From the NCBI GenBank assembly GCA_028554645.1, contig JAQOOI010000079.1:124001-188000 (forward strand): DNA of 64,000 nucleotides, in the 5' to 3' direction. Shown piece by piece: positions 30,962 to 42,951 of this stretch. The DNA comes from Omphalotus guepiniiformis (Eukaryota; Basidiomycota; Agaricomycetes; Agaricales; Omphalotaceae). The notes beneath the pieces are model-generated. The model was not told the origin of the DNA. It did no database searches and saw nothing but the letters and a program-made list of their open reading frames with translations. The position numbers and the translations under genes were made by a program. How positions within the stretch are numbered: the first letter of the stretch is position 1; each line of letters starts with the position of its first letter.

Positions 30962-31950
30962 CCAGCACATATCCCCTCCACTTCTGCACCAGGAATTTGG
31001 AAGGGGAAGATGAAAGCTGTAGAGTGTGTGCCCACTCCTGAGGAGGACGAGGCAATGTTCAACGCGATGGGACTCAGTGATGACTTCCTTGCTGTGCTTC
31101 CTAGCTGTGTGTTCGAGGGAGGGACCACACTGAGTGATCTCTGAAGCGAGGACACTCCACACCGGCTGGTAGCTTGTCCGATGAGCTCCCCCCCAGCAAA
31201 GCCCCGTGTTTGCAAAGCAACACACCCACTGCTGTCAGGGCACTTGCTCCAGCCTATGTGGCAGGTGCTTCTATCTCCATTTCCATCTCCGCACAGCTCG
31301 ACGCACTTGCAATGCAAAGCATGCAAACCCGCACTGAGATAGCATTCAAGGTGGCAGAAGTAACCAGCAGGTGCTGCATAATCTGTGTCATTCTCCATGG
31401 CACCCTAGTGGCTTCCGGTCAGAAGCATGTAGCTTTCGTGCATTGCAGGCCTCCCAAAATCTTCACGCAGGCTCCATTCGAGTGGTTCAACTTCAAGCGC
31501 GAGCTTAAAGCCAACGTCAACACCATGGAGAACTACTGCAACCAGTATGGCCTGCCCAGATCGCTTTACTGGCGACATCCTGCATTTCCAAAGGGCAATA
31601 GATGCCCTTACAATGATCTGTGTGTGCACACACTGTGGTACATCCGACATGTGACTGCACTGATGGAGGAGGCGGCGCGCCTGCCGGAATTCAAAGAGTT
31701 GCACATGACCATGAGGCAGAAGGATTTTGTAAACTGGTGCAATGCGGCACCCAGAAAGAGTTGACATTACAATGGCTTGGAATTGGTGATTTGGTTTTTT
31801 AGCAGAGAGAGGCTGGACGAGTTCACAGGAGGCCAGAATTAGTAGGCAGCGGCATTTTGGGTGAAGTCAGGGGGAAGTGTCAGGGGGAAGGGAAGGCGCA
31901 CTACTCGCACATGTCCCAGTATTATACCTTTTTTTGTGTGTTAGGTTAGT

Positions 31951-32090
31951 TGTCTTTCAACTCGTTGTTCATTACCATATATATACTTCGTGTTTGACTT
32001 AAGATACATGTATTCTTCATTGTCTTTCAACTTGTCGTTCATTACCATATATATACTTCATATTTTACTTAAGATACACATATTCTTCGG
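31951..32090 (+). repeat. 70-bp tandem duplication
   Basis: Two copies of a 70-bp AT-rich unit starting TGTCTTTCAACT at 31951 and 32021, with about 90 percent identity by eye. Confidence 0.85.
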
Positions 32091-32389
32091 CAAAACCGAG
32101 TAGTTATCAAACCCTTGAACTGAGTCAACAAGCGAAGGTACAGAACTCACATACACAATACAGAGTACTAGTGGTCGGCATTAAATACAGTCCTTTGATA
32201 GTGGATGGGTCTCAGAGCTGACAAGAAGTGTTCACCTGAATTCCTCAGAACGACGGCTGTCTGCATATCTCGAGAACGACACTTTATAAAAAGGACATCA
32301 CTACGCACCCACTTTGGCTACAATGGCAAATCACATTGTGCACCCTTCCTCAAACCATAGCACACCGGGAGTACACCATTATGCATCAC

Positions 32390-33090
32390 TTATGTTTTAA
32401 CTTGGCAATTGCATTGCACACGGGTGAGTAAATCCACTTGTTTTCTCCACGGCGTATTTTAGTTGATGACAGTCATCTGGGTGCAGATTCTAGTAGCACA
32501 GTTGGGAAGTCCTTCCCCTTAGCCTGATGAATACAATTGTGGGTTAACCGGTTGCATTACCTTTTCTTGCCGTTGAACTAGTTTTACATCTGAGATAACA
32601 ACACAGAACTCGGGTGTCTGTTCCTAGTTTCTTGCAGCTGAAAACTTGCTTCGTCTTCCACAACCAATATGTTTGTGTGTTCCGTGAATTAGGTTAGAGT
32701 CATTGCTTATGCCGTCAACTAGATTCTTAGGTGAGTAGTCAATCTTAGCACTTTTAAGCGCTCATCAATGTTGATCCTCTCTTCTGACATCTTCTTAGCT
32801 TACCGCTCGAGGGCTCCTGCACAACCCATAGGCTTGTGTGTTCTCTTGATTACATGATTGTTACTTATGTTGGCAAACAGGTTCTTCCGTGAGTTTTATG
32901 TTCAATGTCAATATCACTATCAACTGACATTCACATTTATCACCTTGCGCCACATCATTAGACTCTGCTTTTGCACAACCAACACCATCATGTGTTCTGT
33001 TACCTGGCCCGTTAGTTATGTTGTCCGTGATGTTCTGAGGTGAGTATCTCCATTGCTTGCTGATGTTCTCAATCTCAATCCTGACAATCC
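32390..33090 (+). repeat. degenerate 150-160-bp tandem repeat
   Basis: Four or five weakly similar units share the order of GTGTGTTCTnTTGATTA, TTACTTATGTTG and GTTCTTnnGTGAGT, near 32550, 32700, 32850 and 33010. They are clearly old copies. Confidence 0.5.
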
Positions 33091-33715
33091 TTCATTGTGT
33101 ACTCAAGATAATCTTCAGACAGACCATGACTTCCTCATACGCCGCTACACACACGAGCTCATGGAAACACGCAATGCAACGACCAATATCAGCAGCCGAC
33201 AGGCCTGGGTGGCTTTATGCCTTCCAGATCGGAACATCAGGTTCGCTGTTTAAGATCGCATGGACAGTAAATTTGAGACGTTGTTAGAGGGAGTGGAGAC
33301 GTCAATGCAGGGGACAAAGACAGCGCTGGTACGAGGGAGTACCAGTTCGCTATAGTATTTGAGCGGGTGCGTACAGACTTTACATCATGCTGAATCATCT
33401 CACAGGGGAGTTGTCCTGGTATCAGAACGGCTGGTGCACATCCTATTGCAACGATTGTGCCGACATAGACCAAGACTTTGCTTTCATTGTGAGTTCTTTC
33501 GGTTCTTTCCTGATCCATCCTGAGTTCTGTCAGGCGGACGACAACACCAGGAGATTTTCCTGTTCGCGGGACAACCAAAAGATGCTTGGAGGTTGATTCA
33601 TTGGGCCATGACATTTGTGGCAGGCTTATAAGGTACAATGTTTCTATTGTCTATATTCACAGTCATCTTACATCATGTTTGTATCTATTGATTCTCAAGG
33701 CAATATAAGCAAGGG
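33091..33715. other. spacer with possible decayed coding
   Basis: Short open stretches such as RQAWVALCLPDRNIRF (about 33195-33245) look protein-like but are broken and unrecognised. Confidence 0.3.
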
Positions 33716-33716
33716 G

Positions 33717-33794
33717 GATGAGGACAATGAGGACAATGAGGACAATGAGGACAATGAGGACAATGAGGAGTATGAGGACAATGAGGACAACCTG
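33717..33794 (+). repeat. GAGGACAAT minisatellite
   Basis: Seven to eight copies of a 9-bp unit (one variant GAGGAGTAT), followed by a short TA repeat. Confidence 0.9.
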
Positions 33795-33968
33795 TAGATA
33801 TATATATACATAGCTCTAATTATCACTTCTGTAAAATAGCTATAAGGCAGAGTGAATACAGCCTCCCCTCTACAATATCAATGCTGTTGCTCATATTCAA
33901 GGCATGTGCACTCCAGGTGACTGGTTTTGAATCACAAAGGATGCTTGCAACCTTCTTCTCCTGAGAAG

Positions 33969-34232
33969 TGTTGGGAATCAAGAGCTCCATGTAAACAAGG
34001 CCAATTTAATGGCAGCAATTTGCTTACGGTTAAGTGATCACATAACAAAGTAGGGGAAATGTATTGGCATGAGCTGGGATTGAACCAGCGACACCCAGCA
34101 CACATAACTGGTGCTCTAACCAACTGAGCTATCATGCCATTGGTAGAGTATGGAGGTTAGTCCATCTCGTTATGAGTGGTGTTAACACTCAATGGTGGGA
34201 TTAGCACCAGGTCTTCTATTGCTCATTCAACA
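33969..34232 (-). mobile_element. tRNA-bearing LTR-like element, copy 1 (264 bp)
   Basis: Element-sense ends TGTTGAATGAGC...TTCCCAACA, flanked by AGAAG at 33964-33968 and 34233-34237. The TG...CA ends and exact 5-bp duplication are LTR/integrase marks. A tRNA cloverleaf occupies the middle. There is no second LTR, no open frame and no poly(A) tail. Confidence 0.8.
34065..34138 (-). tRNA. tRNA cloverleaf inside copy 1 (anticodon position TGT, base 33 is A)
   Basis: 7-bp acceptor GGCATGA/TCATGCC, D stem GCTC/GAGC, anticodon stem CCAGT/GCTGG, five-base variable region and T arm GCTGG-TTCAATC-CCAGC all pair. The loop TATGTGT puts TGT at 34-36, but A instead of the universal T at 33, so translation activity is doubtful while the Pol III A and B boxes look intact. 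Confidence 0.7.
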
Positions 34233-34274
34233 AGAAGGTTATATCATCCATTTTACTTAGTCTAGATCTGCCTC

Positions 34275-34672
34275 ACAACTTTTCATCAATAAATGTGAAG
34301 TATCTGTATCCACTAGGAGAATACACACCAACATCATGGAGATCAGAATGAATAAGCCCCAACATATCAGCTCTGGTGTGTGAGTGAAATGGATGTGCAT
34401 GCATCTTGCCAGCCAGACAAGGTTCACATACAGGGTCTGGAAGCCCTCTGCCAAATTATCCCTCAACATGCACAATATAAGTGCCTGTGCCACAGCTTCA
34501 GATTCAGAGGTAGAATTCTTGTCAAACAGAGGCTTTCAGACTTATATATAGTATGTCCATTTAAGTATCCAACATTATTTGCAGTGGGTAGTAAAGAGAA
34601 TAGGACTGTTCTATCAAATTTCATTGTATCAGACCAAATATGTGCATAAAAGCCTTTATGTTTTTCTGGCCT
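34275..34672 (-). pseudogene. copia pol fragment (pre-integrase and integrase start)
   Basis: Collinear with about 52742-53178 of the intact copia element, with several small deletions and frame breaks. It ends at the shared AAAGCCTTTATGTTTT motif. Confidence 0.75.
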
Positions 34673-35669
34673 GGACACAGGATATCAATGAAGGCTGCAA
34701 AAGATTGTGAAGGCAATATTCAACTTCATGGACCACTGTTAAATGTCGCAAGATTACAGCAGCAGTGAATGTCAAAACAATATAGATACAAGCTTGCTGT
34801 CTCATGTTTTGAGGTCTTCAGTGGACACCAATGATTGCAAGCAATGGGCTAGCATCATAGTTGGCCATACAACTAGTCTGCATCTTCACTTTGTGTCCAT
34901 GCTCACAGGCACAATGTGATAAGGCCACATTTGGTAGCTGGGCTTGATCTTCCAGAGGACATCATATTTCTTCTGGGATAACATTGATACTTCAAAGAAT
35001 ACTATTCCTCTGCCACATACAGTCTCTTGAGGGTCTCTCTTCTGCTGAAAATGCTGCTTCGTACCTTGGAAAGGTTCAATATGTCTTGTCAGCTGGGATG
35101 ACTATGCAGTGTATTCAAGCTACTAGGCTGCTTATGGGAGGGTTTTATCTGTAATTCTTGATCAAACTTACCAGTCTGATAACACTTACAAAGGCTGTTG
35201 GACATCATATCTATGTGGACTCTCTGGATCAATAGTAGTGATGTTAGTGATCTTAGTATGTTAGTGATGTTAGTAGTGATGTTAGTGTTGTTGTTGTAAG
35301 TAGTGTTAGTTATTACCTTGCCTGAAAGGTCTCTTCCATTCATTGATTCACACCGGCATTGTTTTTTCCAGAGGTGTCATCACTCCTCTGACCCCCCAGT
35401 ACTATTTACCTTCCTCACAAGTCAGTTTTTGGTGAAAGATTTAGATTATTGGATCACAAGCAAGCTATTAACTATATTGTTCAAGGAAAGAAAGCATGAG
35501 GTCCCAAACAAAACTTTACAAGAGTTGAAAGTGTCCATTATTCATTTTTTACTGCTTCAAAAATTTCCCAAAAAAAAGTAGTTACTGTTGGATAAGCAAT
35601 GGAAGACCTGGTGCTAACCTAGCTAGATTGTAGCAATAAGAGTGTTGGTGGCTTAGCCAGGAAATATAT
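34673..35669. other. about 1-kb segment splitting a copia fragment
   Basis: Lies between two copies of AAAGCCTTTATGTTTT (near 34657 and 35671), as a 16-bp target duplication would appear. It contains a GTTAGTGAT-rich stretch (35235-35310), a block shared with 38660-38850, and a fragment of the tRNA-bearing element at 35587-35620. Confidence 0.5.
35587..35620 (+). mobile_element. 5' fragment of the tRNA-bearing LTR-like element
   Basis: TGTTGGATAAGCAATGGAAG and the following GACCTGGTGCTAACC match the element's first 34 bases with two changes; homology then stops. Confidence 0.65.
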
Positions 35670-35776
35670 CCCTGAAAGCCTTTATGTTTTGTCAGGTACA
35701 GAACAGAAAGCAGATTAGTTTTAAGTGAAGATACATGCAGTACTCTACTACACTCAAAATCCCTAGATACTTTTTT
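35670..35776 (-). pseudogene. copia pol fragment, continuation
   Basis: Matches about 53167-53273 of the intact copia element (SRVLHVxSLKxNLLSVLYLTKHKG). It ends at CCCTAGATACTTTT. Confidence 0.75.
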
Positions 35777-36175
35777 GATGACCAAACTCCTACCTTCTTG
35801 TCCTCTCCTGGTCATTTTCCAAATAGATGACATCCCACAGTCTAGTACTGATCTACAAGCTACGAAACCCCCACTACTATCACTCACTCACGCACACCAG
35901 ACTTCATGTTTGAGTTCCTGTTTGAGTTGGACTTCAAGCCTACCAGTGGGTTAGGGATTATGATGTCACTTTAAAAACCAAAATCATTGGCTTTTTTTTC
36001 ATTGACACCAGGACTGAAGGGCATCAGACACTTTATTTCTCCATGCAATCAACAGTCTACCAAGTATGGATTGTTGTAAGATACATACATATTCCAGCAT
36101 GTGATGACATTAATTTGGTGTGTTCAAGTGCAGTGTCCTATTCCATCCTTGACATATGAATGGTGTTGCCAGTTC

Positions 36176-36917
36176 TCAAAGCCCCAGATGTTGATGAGCA
36201 ACAAACAGGTCATATAGAGCAGCAGATTCCCTATTCACCCCTGCGTCAAGGACACCATAATTGGCCATGCTCATATCTCCGCTATCCTTTATGGTTTTGA
36301 AGATGGAGATCCGTAAGGTAGCCAGCATGCAGTCAATACTTTCATTGAACAGAAGATTTTGCACAACATACGTCTCCAAATCAGTCAGAGCCTCACAAAC
36401 ACCACTGGCTATGTCCTGGAAACAGAGTATTTTCCCAAAAACCTTGATGGCACCATCTTCTGCCACTATCATGAGAACAGGTCTTGTTGTTTTTTTGACT
36501 ATTTTTGTGACTTGGTGCATCCAGGTGATGTTGAACATTTGAGAAGGGTTTCACAGTATTTTCTAGGAGGAATGTCCTGTGAAAATGTCAGAACCAACTG
36601 TGCTGCGTGTTAGCACAGATACATGCTACCAGGCTAGCAGCTGACCTGAATTTGGTCTTGTCCTCTTTTTGACCTTTCACAGCCTGAGCACCAGTTAAAG
36701 CCTTGGCACTGCTCAAAGGCTCAAAGCCACCCTCACTGTCACTGGGGAACTCTGAAAGGCTATAGGCATCCCACCTTGAACACGGATGCAAAGCTCCTCA
36801 AAACACTGATGGAAGCTGGCAAGCTGAATGTAGAACTGCATCTTTGATAGGATAGGGGGAATATCAAAGACATTGGTCAGGCCACCATCTTTCCCATTCA
36901 GCCATATGGCAGCCAAG
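36176..36917 (-). pseudogene. decayed unknown gene, part downstream of element copy 2
   Basis: Minus-strand open pieces such as GGLTNVFDIPPILSKMQFYIQLASF (about 36800-36880) and ALTDLETYVVQNLLFNESIDCMLATLRISIF (36290-36400) look like real protein sequence in shifting frames. The family is not recognised. It seems to continue the coding interrupted by the tRNA-bearing element at 36918-37181. Confidence 0.4.
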
Positions 36918-37181
36918 TGTTGGGAATCAAGAGCTCCAAGTAAACAAGGCCAAATTAATGGCAGCAACTTGCTTACGGTCAAGTGACCACATAACAAAGT
37001 AGGGGAAATGTATTGGCATAAGCTGGGATTGAACCAGCGACACCCAGCACACATAACTGGTGCTCTAACCAACTGAGCTATCATGCCATTGGTAGAGTAT
37101 GGAGGTTAGTCCATCTCACTATGAGTGGTGTTAACACTCAATGGTGGGGTTAGCACCAGGTCTTCTATTGCTCATCCAACA
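36918..37181 (-). mobile_element. tRNA-bearing LTR-like element, copy 2 (264 bp)
   Basis: Element-sense TGTTGGATGAGC...TTCCCAACA, flanked by CCAAG at 36913-36917 and 37182-37186. It has the same length as copy 1 and is inserted into decayed coding sequence. Confidence 0.82.
37014..37087 (-). tRNA. tRNA cloverleaf inside copy 2
   Basis: As in copy 1, with one acceptor change (TTATGCC for TCATGCC, leaving a G-T pair). Loop TATGTGT. Confidence 0.68.
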
Positions 37182-37186
37182 CCAAG

Positions 37187-39694
37187 AACACAGAAAGGGG
37201 AGATTTACATCATCAAGAATAAGGTCATCATAACCCTCTTCATCAGGGAAACAGAGGGCACTGAGGACCACCTCTGGCTGGAATTCCCTACAGCTTAGAT
37301 GCTTTTGTAGCATTGATAGGGATTGCCTCTGATGTTCAGTGAAATAAATCAACTCCTGCTTACCATCCTTGGAGTAAACAGGATAAATCAACTCCTGGCC
37401 ATCCTTGGAGTAAACAGGCCCAAGATAAATTGGGTCTGCAAAGAGTAGTAAAGCGTCCTGGGTGTAGGCAGCACTGAGAGGGTGAATATGCGGGCTGCCT
37501 ATGAGAGCATCCAAGAAGGGTATCAATACCTTATTAGCAGTAGAGTGAAGAGATGACCTACATGCTGACTGTGCTCATCAGTATTAGCTGCACACTGGGA
37601 TGTACCCTCAATACTGCCTTGCAGTCAGCATCTAATAAGCACTTCAATTCCTTCTTTCTCCTTTGCCTAGGAATTTGAAAGGCATGAAATACCTGTTTAG
37701 GATTAAAGGAGGTGAGGAAAGAAATGGGTAATTTCTTGGCCCTGATTGTCAGAGCAAGCAAGGGAAGCCATTTCTCTTCCCGTTTGCGGAGAATATCACT
37801 GCTGGTTATATCAGAAGGTTCAGCCCCTTGTTTTGGCTTTGATTTTGAGCCTGAACACTGCTTAACAGGCTGGGTTACCTCATAGAAGTTTGTCAGATGT
37901 GTGTGGAACTCCGAAAAGATTGTACTGTGAAATACAAATCCTCTTTATTGGAGTGCTTGGGGCATTTATAATGCCGCAAGAAATTATATGTGCTTTGCAG
38001 GCCCAGCCAGGCTGAATGTGAATGCCATTCACAGGCTCTCCTGAATTATCTGTAGAGAATTTGGATTCCAAACTCTGGTTGCTGGTGTTGGCACCAACAC
38101 TCAACTGATCGACTGAGCAAGCCCCACTGCAGCATGCCAGGGCTTGCCTCCAAAATTCAACAGCCTGGTTTTGGACCGTGTCTGAGGTCCATCCTGGGGC
38201 GTTGTCAGCGGCTGGCTTCCAGCTCCACCTGCAGGAGAGTTGGGGGCTGGCTCAGACCACCGGAGCTGGGTGGGAACTCAGTGGTGTTGTCTCTGAAGTG
38301 GGTACTCCTGGTTGGTCCTGGCTTCCCTGCCCATGTGTATCCCTGCCACCACTGCGTTCTCCAGCAACGAGTATTGATCCACAAATCCCTGAAGGCCTTG
38401 GCTACTGCGACAGCTTCAGGCCAGTAGGGCCTCTGCTGTCTTGGAGCTGGTCAAAGTCAAGGTGGTTGCGAGTACAGTTCAGTATTTGGTCATACTTCAT
38501 TGGCCAGTCATGGTCCTCCAAATTGTGCATTGTATTGACCAGGAAGGCGGATGGTGTCACATGGGACACCACAGGAGAGAGAGGGTGCCCCATGGGTATC
38601 AAGGAAGCAGTAGATAGAAAGCAGTAGATACTCATGTGCCTTATGTGCTGTTTATCCTGGTGATCAGAGATAGTAGTGATGTTAGTTAGTGTGGTTGTTG
38701 TAAGTAGTGTTAAGTAGTGTTAAGTGTTAGTTATTACCTTGCCTGCGAGGTCTCAAGCAAAACTTTACAAGATTCCCAATTGCACTTTTTGAGTTGAAAG
38801 TGTTCATCATTCATTTTCTACTGCGTCAAAAATTTTCCGAAAAATATTTATTGACTGTGATTCTTCAATCACTATAGTACACGTTACAGGTTACATGATG
38901 TGGATTGTGATAGAACACGTCTCTATGACTATTACAATGATTACCTCCCCAAACTTCTTGACCATGATGACACACTCATTTGAATCTTTGACAACAGTGT
39001 CTTTCCCACTGCTGCCTTCAACTTTGATCCACAAACAGAGACCATCCCCACATCAACTACGCAAACCTTCCTTCTGGCCTGTGCTTCATCTGGGCGCTAG
39101 GTAGTTGAAAAGCAGCTGAGGTGTGTGATTGGGTAAAACCTGGTTGGCTAGCCTCAACATCATGACCTCCTGCTCAAAGTTCTCATCTGTAGTGAGCTTG
39201 CCCACTATCCTAGCTATTATACTGAGTGCCACAATCTTTGAGGCTTCATTGACCACAACAATAAACTGCAGTCTCAGCACAAAAAGAGGCAGCCTGGGGA
39301 AAGCAACAGGAGCTGCCTGACCAGCTTCATAGGAGTGCATTTGGAAGGTTCAACCTTCTGCAGCAGAAAAGTGGGAAAGAAAGGAAGAGATGAAATTAAG
39401 GTCGTGTTGACCACAGTGGAGCCAGCTCTTTCTCTGAAGCCCTAGGGTCTTCAAACACTTCTCTTTATATACATGGTATCTCTGCTGCTTGAGGTCTTCC
39501 AATGCATCAAGAAGCAAGAACAGCATGTACTCCACGTAATCAAACTGTGAGGCAGACTGATACCAGGACAGCTCTCTCTCATTGTTTTTCAAAAAGATGA
39601 GACAGTTTTTGTCCAGATATACTCCAAAACCGGCTCCAGACTGGTGCATCTGTGCTGCTATCTGTAGGAGACAAGACTGGGATGTTAAACACAA
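37187..39694 (-). pseudogene. decayed unknown gene(s), minus strand
   Basis: A chain of minus-strand open pieces in different frames: 39694-39350 (AQMHQSGAGFGVYLDKNCLIF), 39340-39086 (FVVVNEASKIVALSIIARIVG type helix), 38635-38402, 38104-37880, 37761-37558 and 37526-37187 (HQRQSLSMLQKHLSCREF, then FPDEEGYDDLILDDVNLPF). They look like one or two long, broken genes with introns. I find no motif naming a family. Confidence 0.4.
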
Positions 39695-41960
39695 GTAGTG
39701 ATGTATTCATATCTAGTCACACTTCACTCTGAGTCAGCCCCCCACCCCCAAATACAACTTGAACACCGCAAAGGATATCTACTGCCTGGACTGTGAGAAA
39801 TGGTTCAACATCACGGAATTAGAGGCAAGTGAAAACCGGGTATTTACAGCTTCGGAAGTTGAGGGGTTGGGGGCAGGGGTGAAAGCCCACAGGTCCATAT
39901 GGTCCTGATATCTTGAGTTACTCATGGCTATCCTCAGGAAGCCTATGCCTCAGAGAGATGGTGATGAGCTGCCAGATGGGTCAGCCTGGCCAGTCTTGAC
40001 TTGTGCCTGGGCTCCTGGCAGCCTTCTCCTCAATGATACAAGAGTCACATCCAATGTGACTTCTTGTTTCAATGTCGTCACCTCTGTCCTTGAGAGTTGG
40101 GTCTGTCCAGATTGCAGGAGTGATATCTAGTGACACTTTGTAGATATCTTCACATAGTACATCGACAATTACATTATTTTTTTTCCATCTTATCAATCAC
40201 CCAATATAAAGTTGGGCACACCTTTTTTTGAATCAGTATTGATAGTGGCAGTCAGTTATGGTGATTCAAGGACTGATGCAAGCACCAATTCAGAGGATCA
40301 GAATTGTGTGTCAAACCGTGTGAAGTATGTATCGAGAATGAGAACTGTATCAAGTTAGTATTGGGACTTAGCATATCCCAAATTTACCTAGATAGTTGCT
40401 AGTATTCACTTTACCGGATCTACCATGATGGAGAATGGTGTTCGACTAGACAAGGTCGCAAGGTGGGCTAGTATCTCCAGAGAGTGGCATGACAGCACTT
40501 TCACAGAGAAAGAAAAAGAGGAGGGGAAGCACAACTTCAACCATCTATCACAGGAACTATGAACCAGCCCTTACCAATAAGTTTTAGCAAGAAACCTGTG
40601 TTGAAGAATGGATGCTCTCTGAACATTATGATGTCATTGATGCTGTCACTGTACTTGGTAGGTTCCAATTGTGCACACCTCACTAATCATCTAGCAAACA
40701 GATTTTGCAAGAGCACATTTGTTTGAGAATGACCACCCTTGCACACCGATTGCCAGTTTGTCTGGCAGGATCTAATAACAGACTCTATGGCCAAAGGTGC
40801 TGTAGAGACTGAGCATGTGAGGTTGGAACTTGCATTGAAGCATAATCAGTCAAGGTCTACAAGAGCTAAGGGAAGGCAGTACACTGCACATCTCAAGAAA
40901 AACTAGTTAGATTAAAGCAACACAGAGTTTATAGATTGTGCTGTAAGGTCCTTAAACTGTGAGTGAATATCTCCTGATGTAGCTCAACATTCCAAATGCA
41001 CTACAATAATGGTTTGTGGAGATCACCTGAACAGTGGTGTTGGTGGATAGTAATAACTATATAGCAATGTCAGTGTGAATCATACTTATAGTTCATTTAA
41101 ATTACCTCTATGTCAGACTGGTATCATTTACCAAAACCCACTTGTGAAATTCTTCAATATGGGTCATAGTTGATGGGATTCTGTTTTGAACCCATAGCAG
41201 AACTGATCCCATTGACTAATCTTTCTATTTAGCTACTGACCCCTCCTCAAAGTAATGTGATATCAGTAGTTACCCTGTTTTCAATTCAGTAGAGCCTTTC
41301 CATAGCTCAGGATTGGCTTTTGCTAGCTTTGAGGTTTCTAGGCATGTTCTGAAAACAACTGTTTTGTTTGACCACATAGACATAAACATGTATATACCCA
41401 GAATAATGATTGCTCATGGGAACACCAGAAAGATGCATCTTCTGGATCCATCAAAGTGTTCTGTTCAGAGGCCTCTAGCATAGCCTCTAATATGTTGACT
41501 TCATGCTGTATTATATCTTTTATAGTGGTATCTGGTGGATGAGTAGACTGCCATTTGAATTAAATCAGCACTGGGTGGTTTTGAGTGACACTTGAGTTGA
41601 ATCTGAATAGCATAATGTTGTAAGATCCTATGTCTGAGAAAATAAAATATTTTCTTCAGATTGCTAATAGCAATCAGACCAATTCCTCCACTCAGCCTTC
41701 ATTGAAGGAGAATCTAATTAATCCCATTTGACACTTCAAAAAGACCAAAAATCTTTGTGCTACAGATGAAGGGCATGTCAGGCTGCATGGACAGTGCTTC
41801 ACACTCCATAAGAGTGGATTATTTATTTTTTTGCAATGAAGGTTGTCAACACGTGCATTGAATGCTCAATGCCTATAAACTTTTTTTCTCACCAACAGAG
41901 TTAATCCAGCTCAGTAGGAGGAAGGTGGACAATCTTTTAACAGAAGATGTTGGAAACTTA
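39695..41960. other. spacer without supported features
   Basis: No open frame, LTR, tRNA or tandem repeat that I can support. Confidence 0.4.
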
Positions 41961-41964
41961 TCCA

Positions 41965-42225
41965 TGTAGCTGTATATGTATCTAATTTCTTTCATGCAGT
42001 ATAGCTAAGTGTGTGCAACTCATTCTTTCCTTCCATGAGGGAAAGTTTCTGTGAATCACTGTAAGTAGCTGTATGTTGATGTACATGCATCCAATTTCTT
42101 TCATGCAGTATAGCTAAGTGTGTGCAACTCATTCTGTCCTTCCACGAGGGAAAGTTTCTGTGTATAACTGTAGGTAGCTGTATATCAATGTACGTGCATC
42201 CAATTTCTTTCATATATCAATGTTT
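41965..42225 (+). repeat. 100-109-bp tandem repeat
   Basis: Two and a half units, starting GTAGCTGTAT at 41965, 42065 and 42174, each with AATTTCTTTCATGCAGTATA and GAGGGAAAGTTTCTGTG. Confidence 0.85.
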
Positions 42226-42236
42226 ATAGAAGCATG

Positions 42237-42720
42237 TGTAAGAATCTAAGACAATGCACTACCAGTGATACACAGATCAGACACAATGAATAGAGTTCAA
42301 TTACAGTTCACTGAGGTCACTAAAGCATTGTAATAGTAGCTTAATGTGCAAGAATTGCTGTCCAAGTGTCTTAGATTTCTCCAGACATGTAAGGATTTAC
42401 ATATTGTTTGGTCCTGTTGTGTCAGGCCACGCATGAGGCGTGAAAATGAGTGTCCACTTTGTGCGTGCTCTAAACACTCCAGAATGACCCTACATACATG
42501 GTATAACTATCTACAATAGGTATTAAAGTCATTACTATAGTATTATATGTACTTGAAGGACTTTCTAATGATATGTACAGTATTTGTATAGTATCTACAA
42601 GTGTTCTAGCACTTCATTCAACACAGCCCCCTGATAGAACACTTGTGTAATGGAGGTGCTCTATTGATGAAGTGTGTCATCACATATCCCTCAACCTCTT
42701 CACTTTCCTCACCTTCTTCA
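42237..42720 (-). mobile_element. copia LTR with a 97-nt extension (copy A)
   Basis: A 387-bp copia LTR (42237-42623) followed by exactly 97 nt of the copia 3' internal region (42624-42720). It ends at CTTCTTCA, the same point as copy B at 57513. The flanks do not show a 5-bp duplication (GCATG versus CTCTA), so one side may have been rearranged. Confidence 0.75.
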
Positions 42721-42951
42721 CTCTATTCATCCCCTACTGTAGTTCTCTATCTATCTGTAGTTTCCTATCCATCCCCTACTGTGTTTATCCATCCAGCCCC
42801 TATCCCAAATTTTGATTCAGCCCCTACCCAGACCCTAAGTATCTTATCCCTAAGTTGTTGGGAATCAAGAGCTCCATGTAAACAAGGCCAAATTAATGGC
42901 AGCAACTTGCTTACGGTCAAGTGACCACATAACAAAGTAGGGGAAATATGT

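Larger units (their letters stand above)
26938..31764 (+). pseudogene. RecQ-like helicase A with OrsD-type zinc fingers, decayed
   Basis: Parts in order: a zinc-finger piece (26938-27225, CGYCEAYYSKNHQTDWH and a second C/H group, with TGA in frame at 27135); a low-information linker (27460-28300); an OrsD-like C2H2 (CKSCDYCVPQLSSMKKHQLQFH, about 28460-28530); then helicase motif I LPTGGGKS (about 29782-29805), motif II DEIH (about 30108), LSATLP (about 30205), TATTCLTHGVN (about 30560) and a motif-VI-like QGAGCVRVPKKG (about 30645), where the usual arginines are partly lost. A Cys/His-rich tail follows at 31174-31764. Real intron: 28962-29029. A net +2 insertion near 29811-29815 breaks the frame just after motif I. 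This architecture is known from fungal repeat- or telomere-linked RecQ helicases. It is unlikely to be active. Confidence 0.65.

Noticed and set aside
33969..34232. Plain SINE interpretation of the tRNA-bearing element
   Set aside because: All four copies have fixed 5-bp duplications and TG...CA ends, with the tRNA in the middle and no A-tail. This fits an LTR-type element better, though SINE ancestry of the tRNA part is possible.
33932..37084. Open frames starting MIAQLVRAPVMCAG near each tRNA-bearing element
   Set aside because: This peptide is the tRNA and LTR sequence translated; the same phrase appears at every copy because the DNA is repeated.
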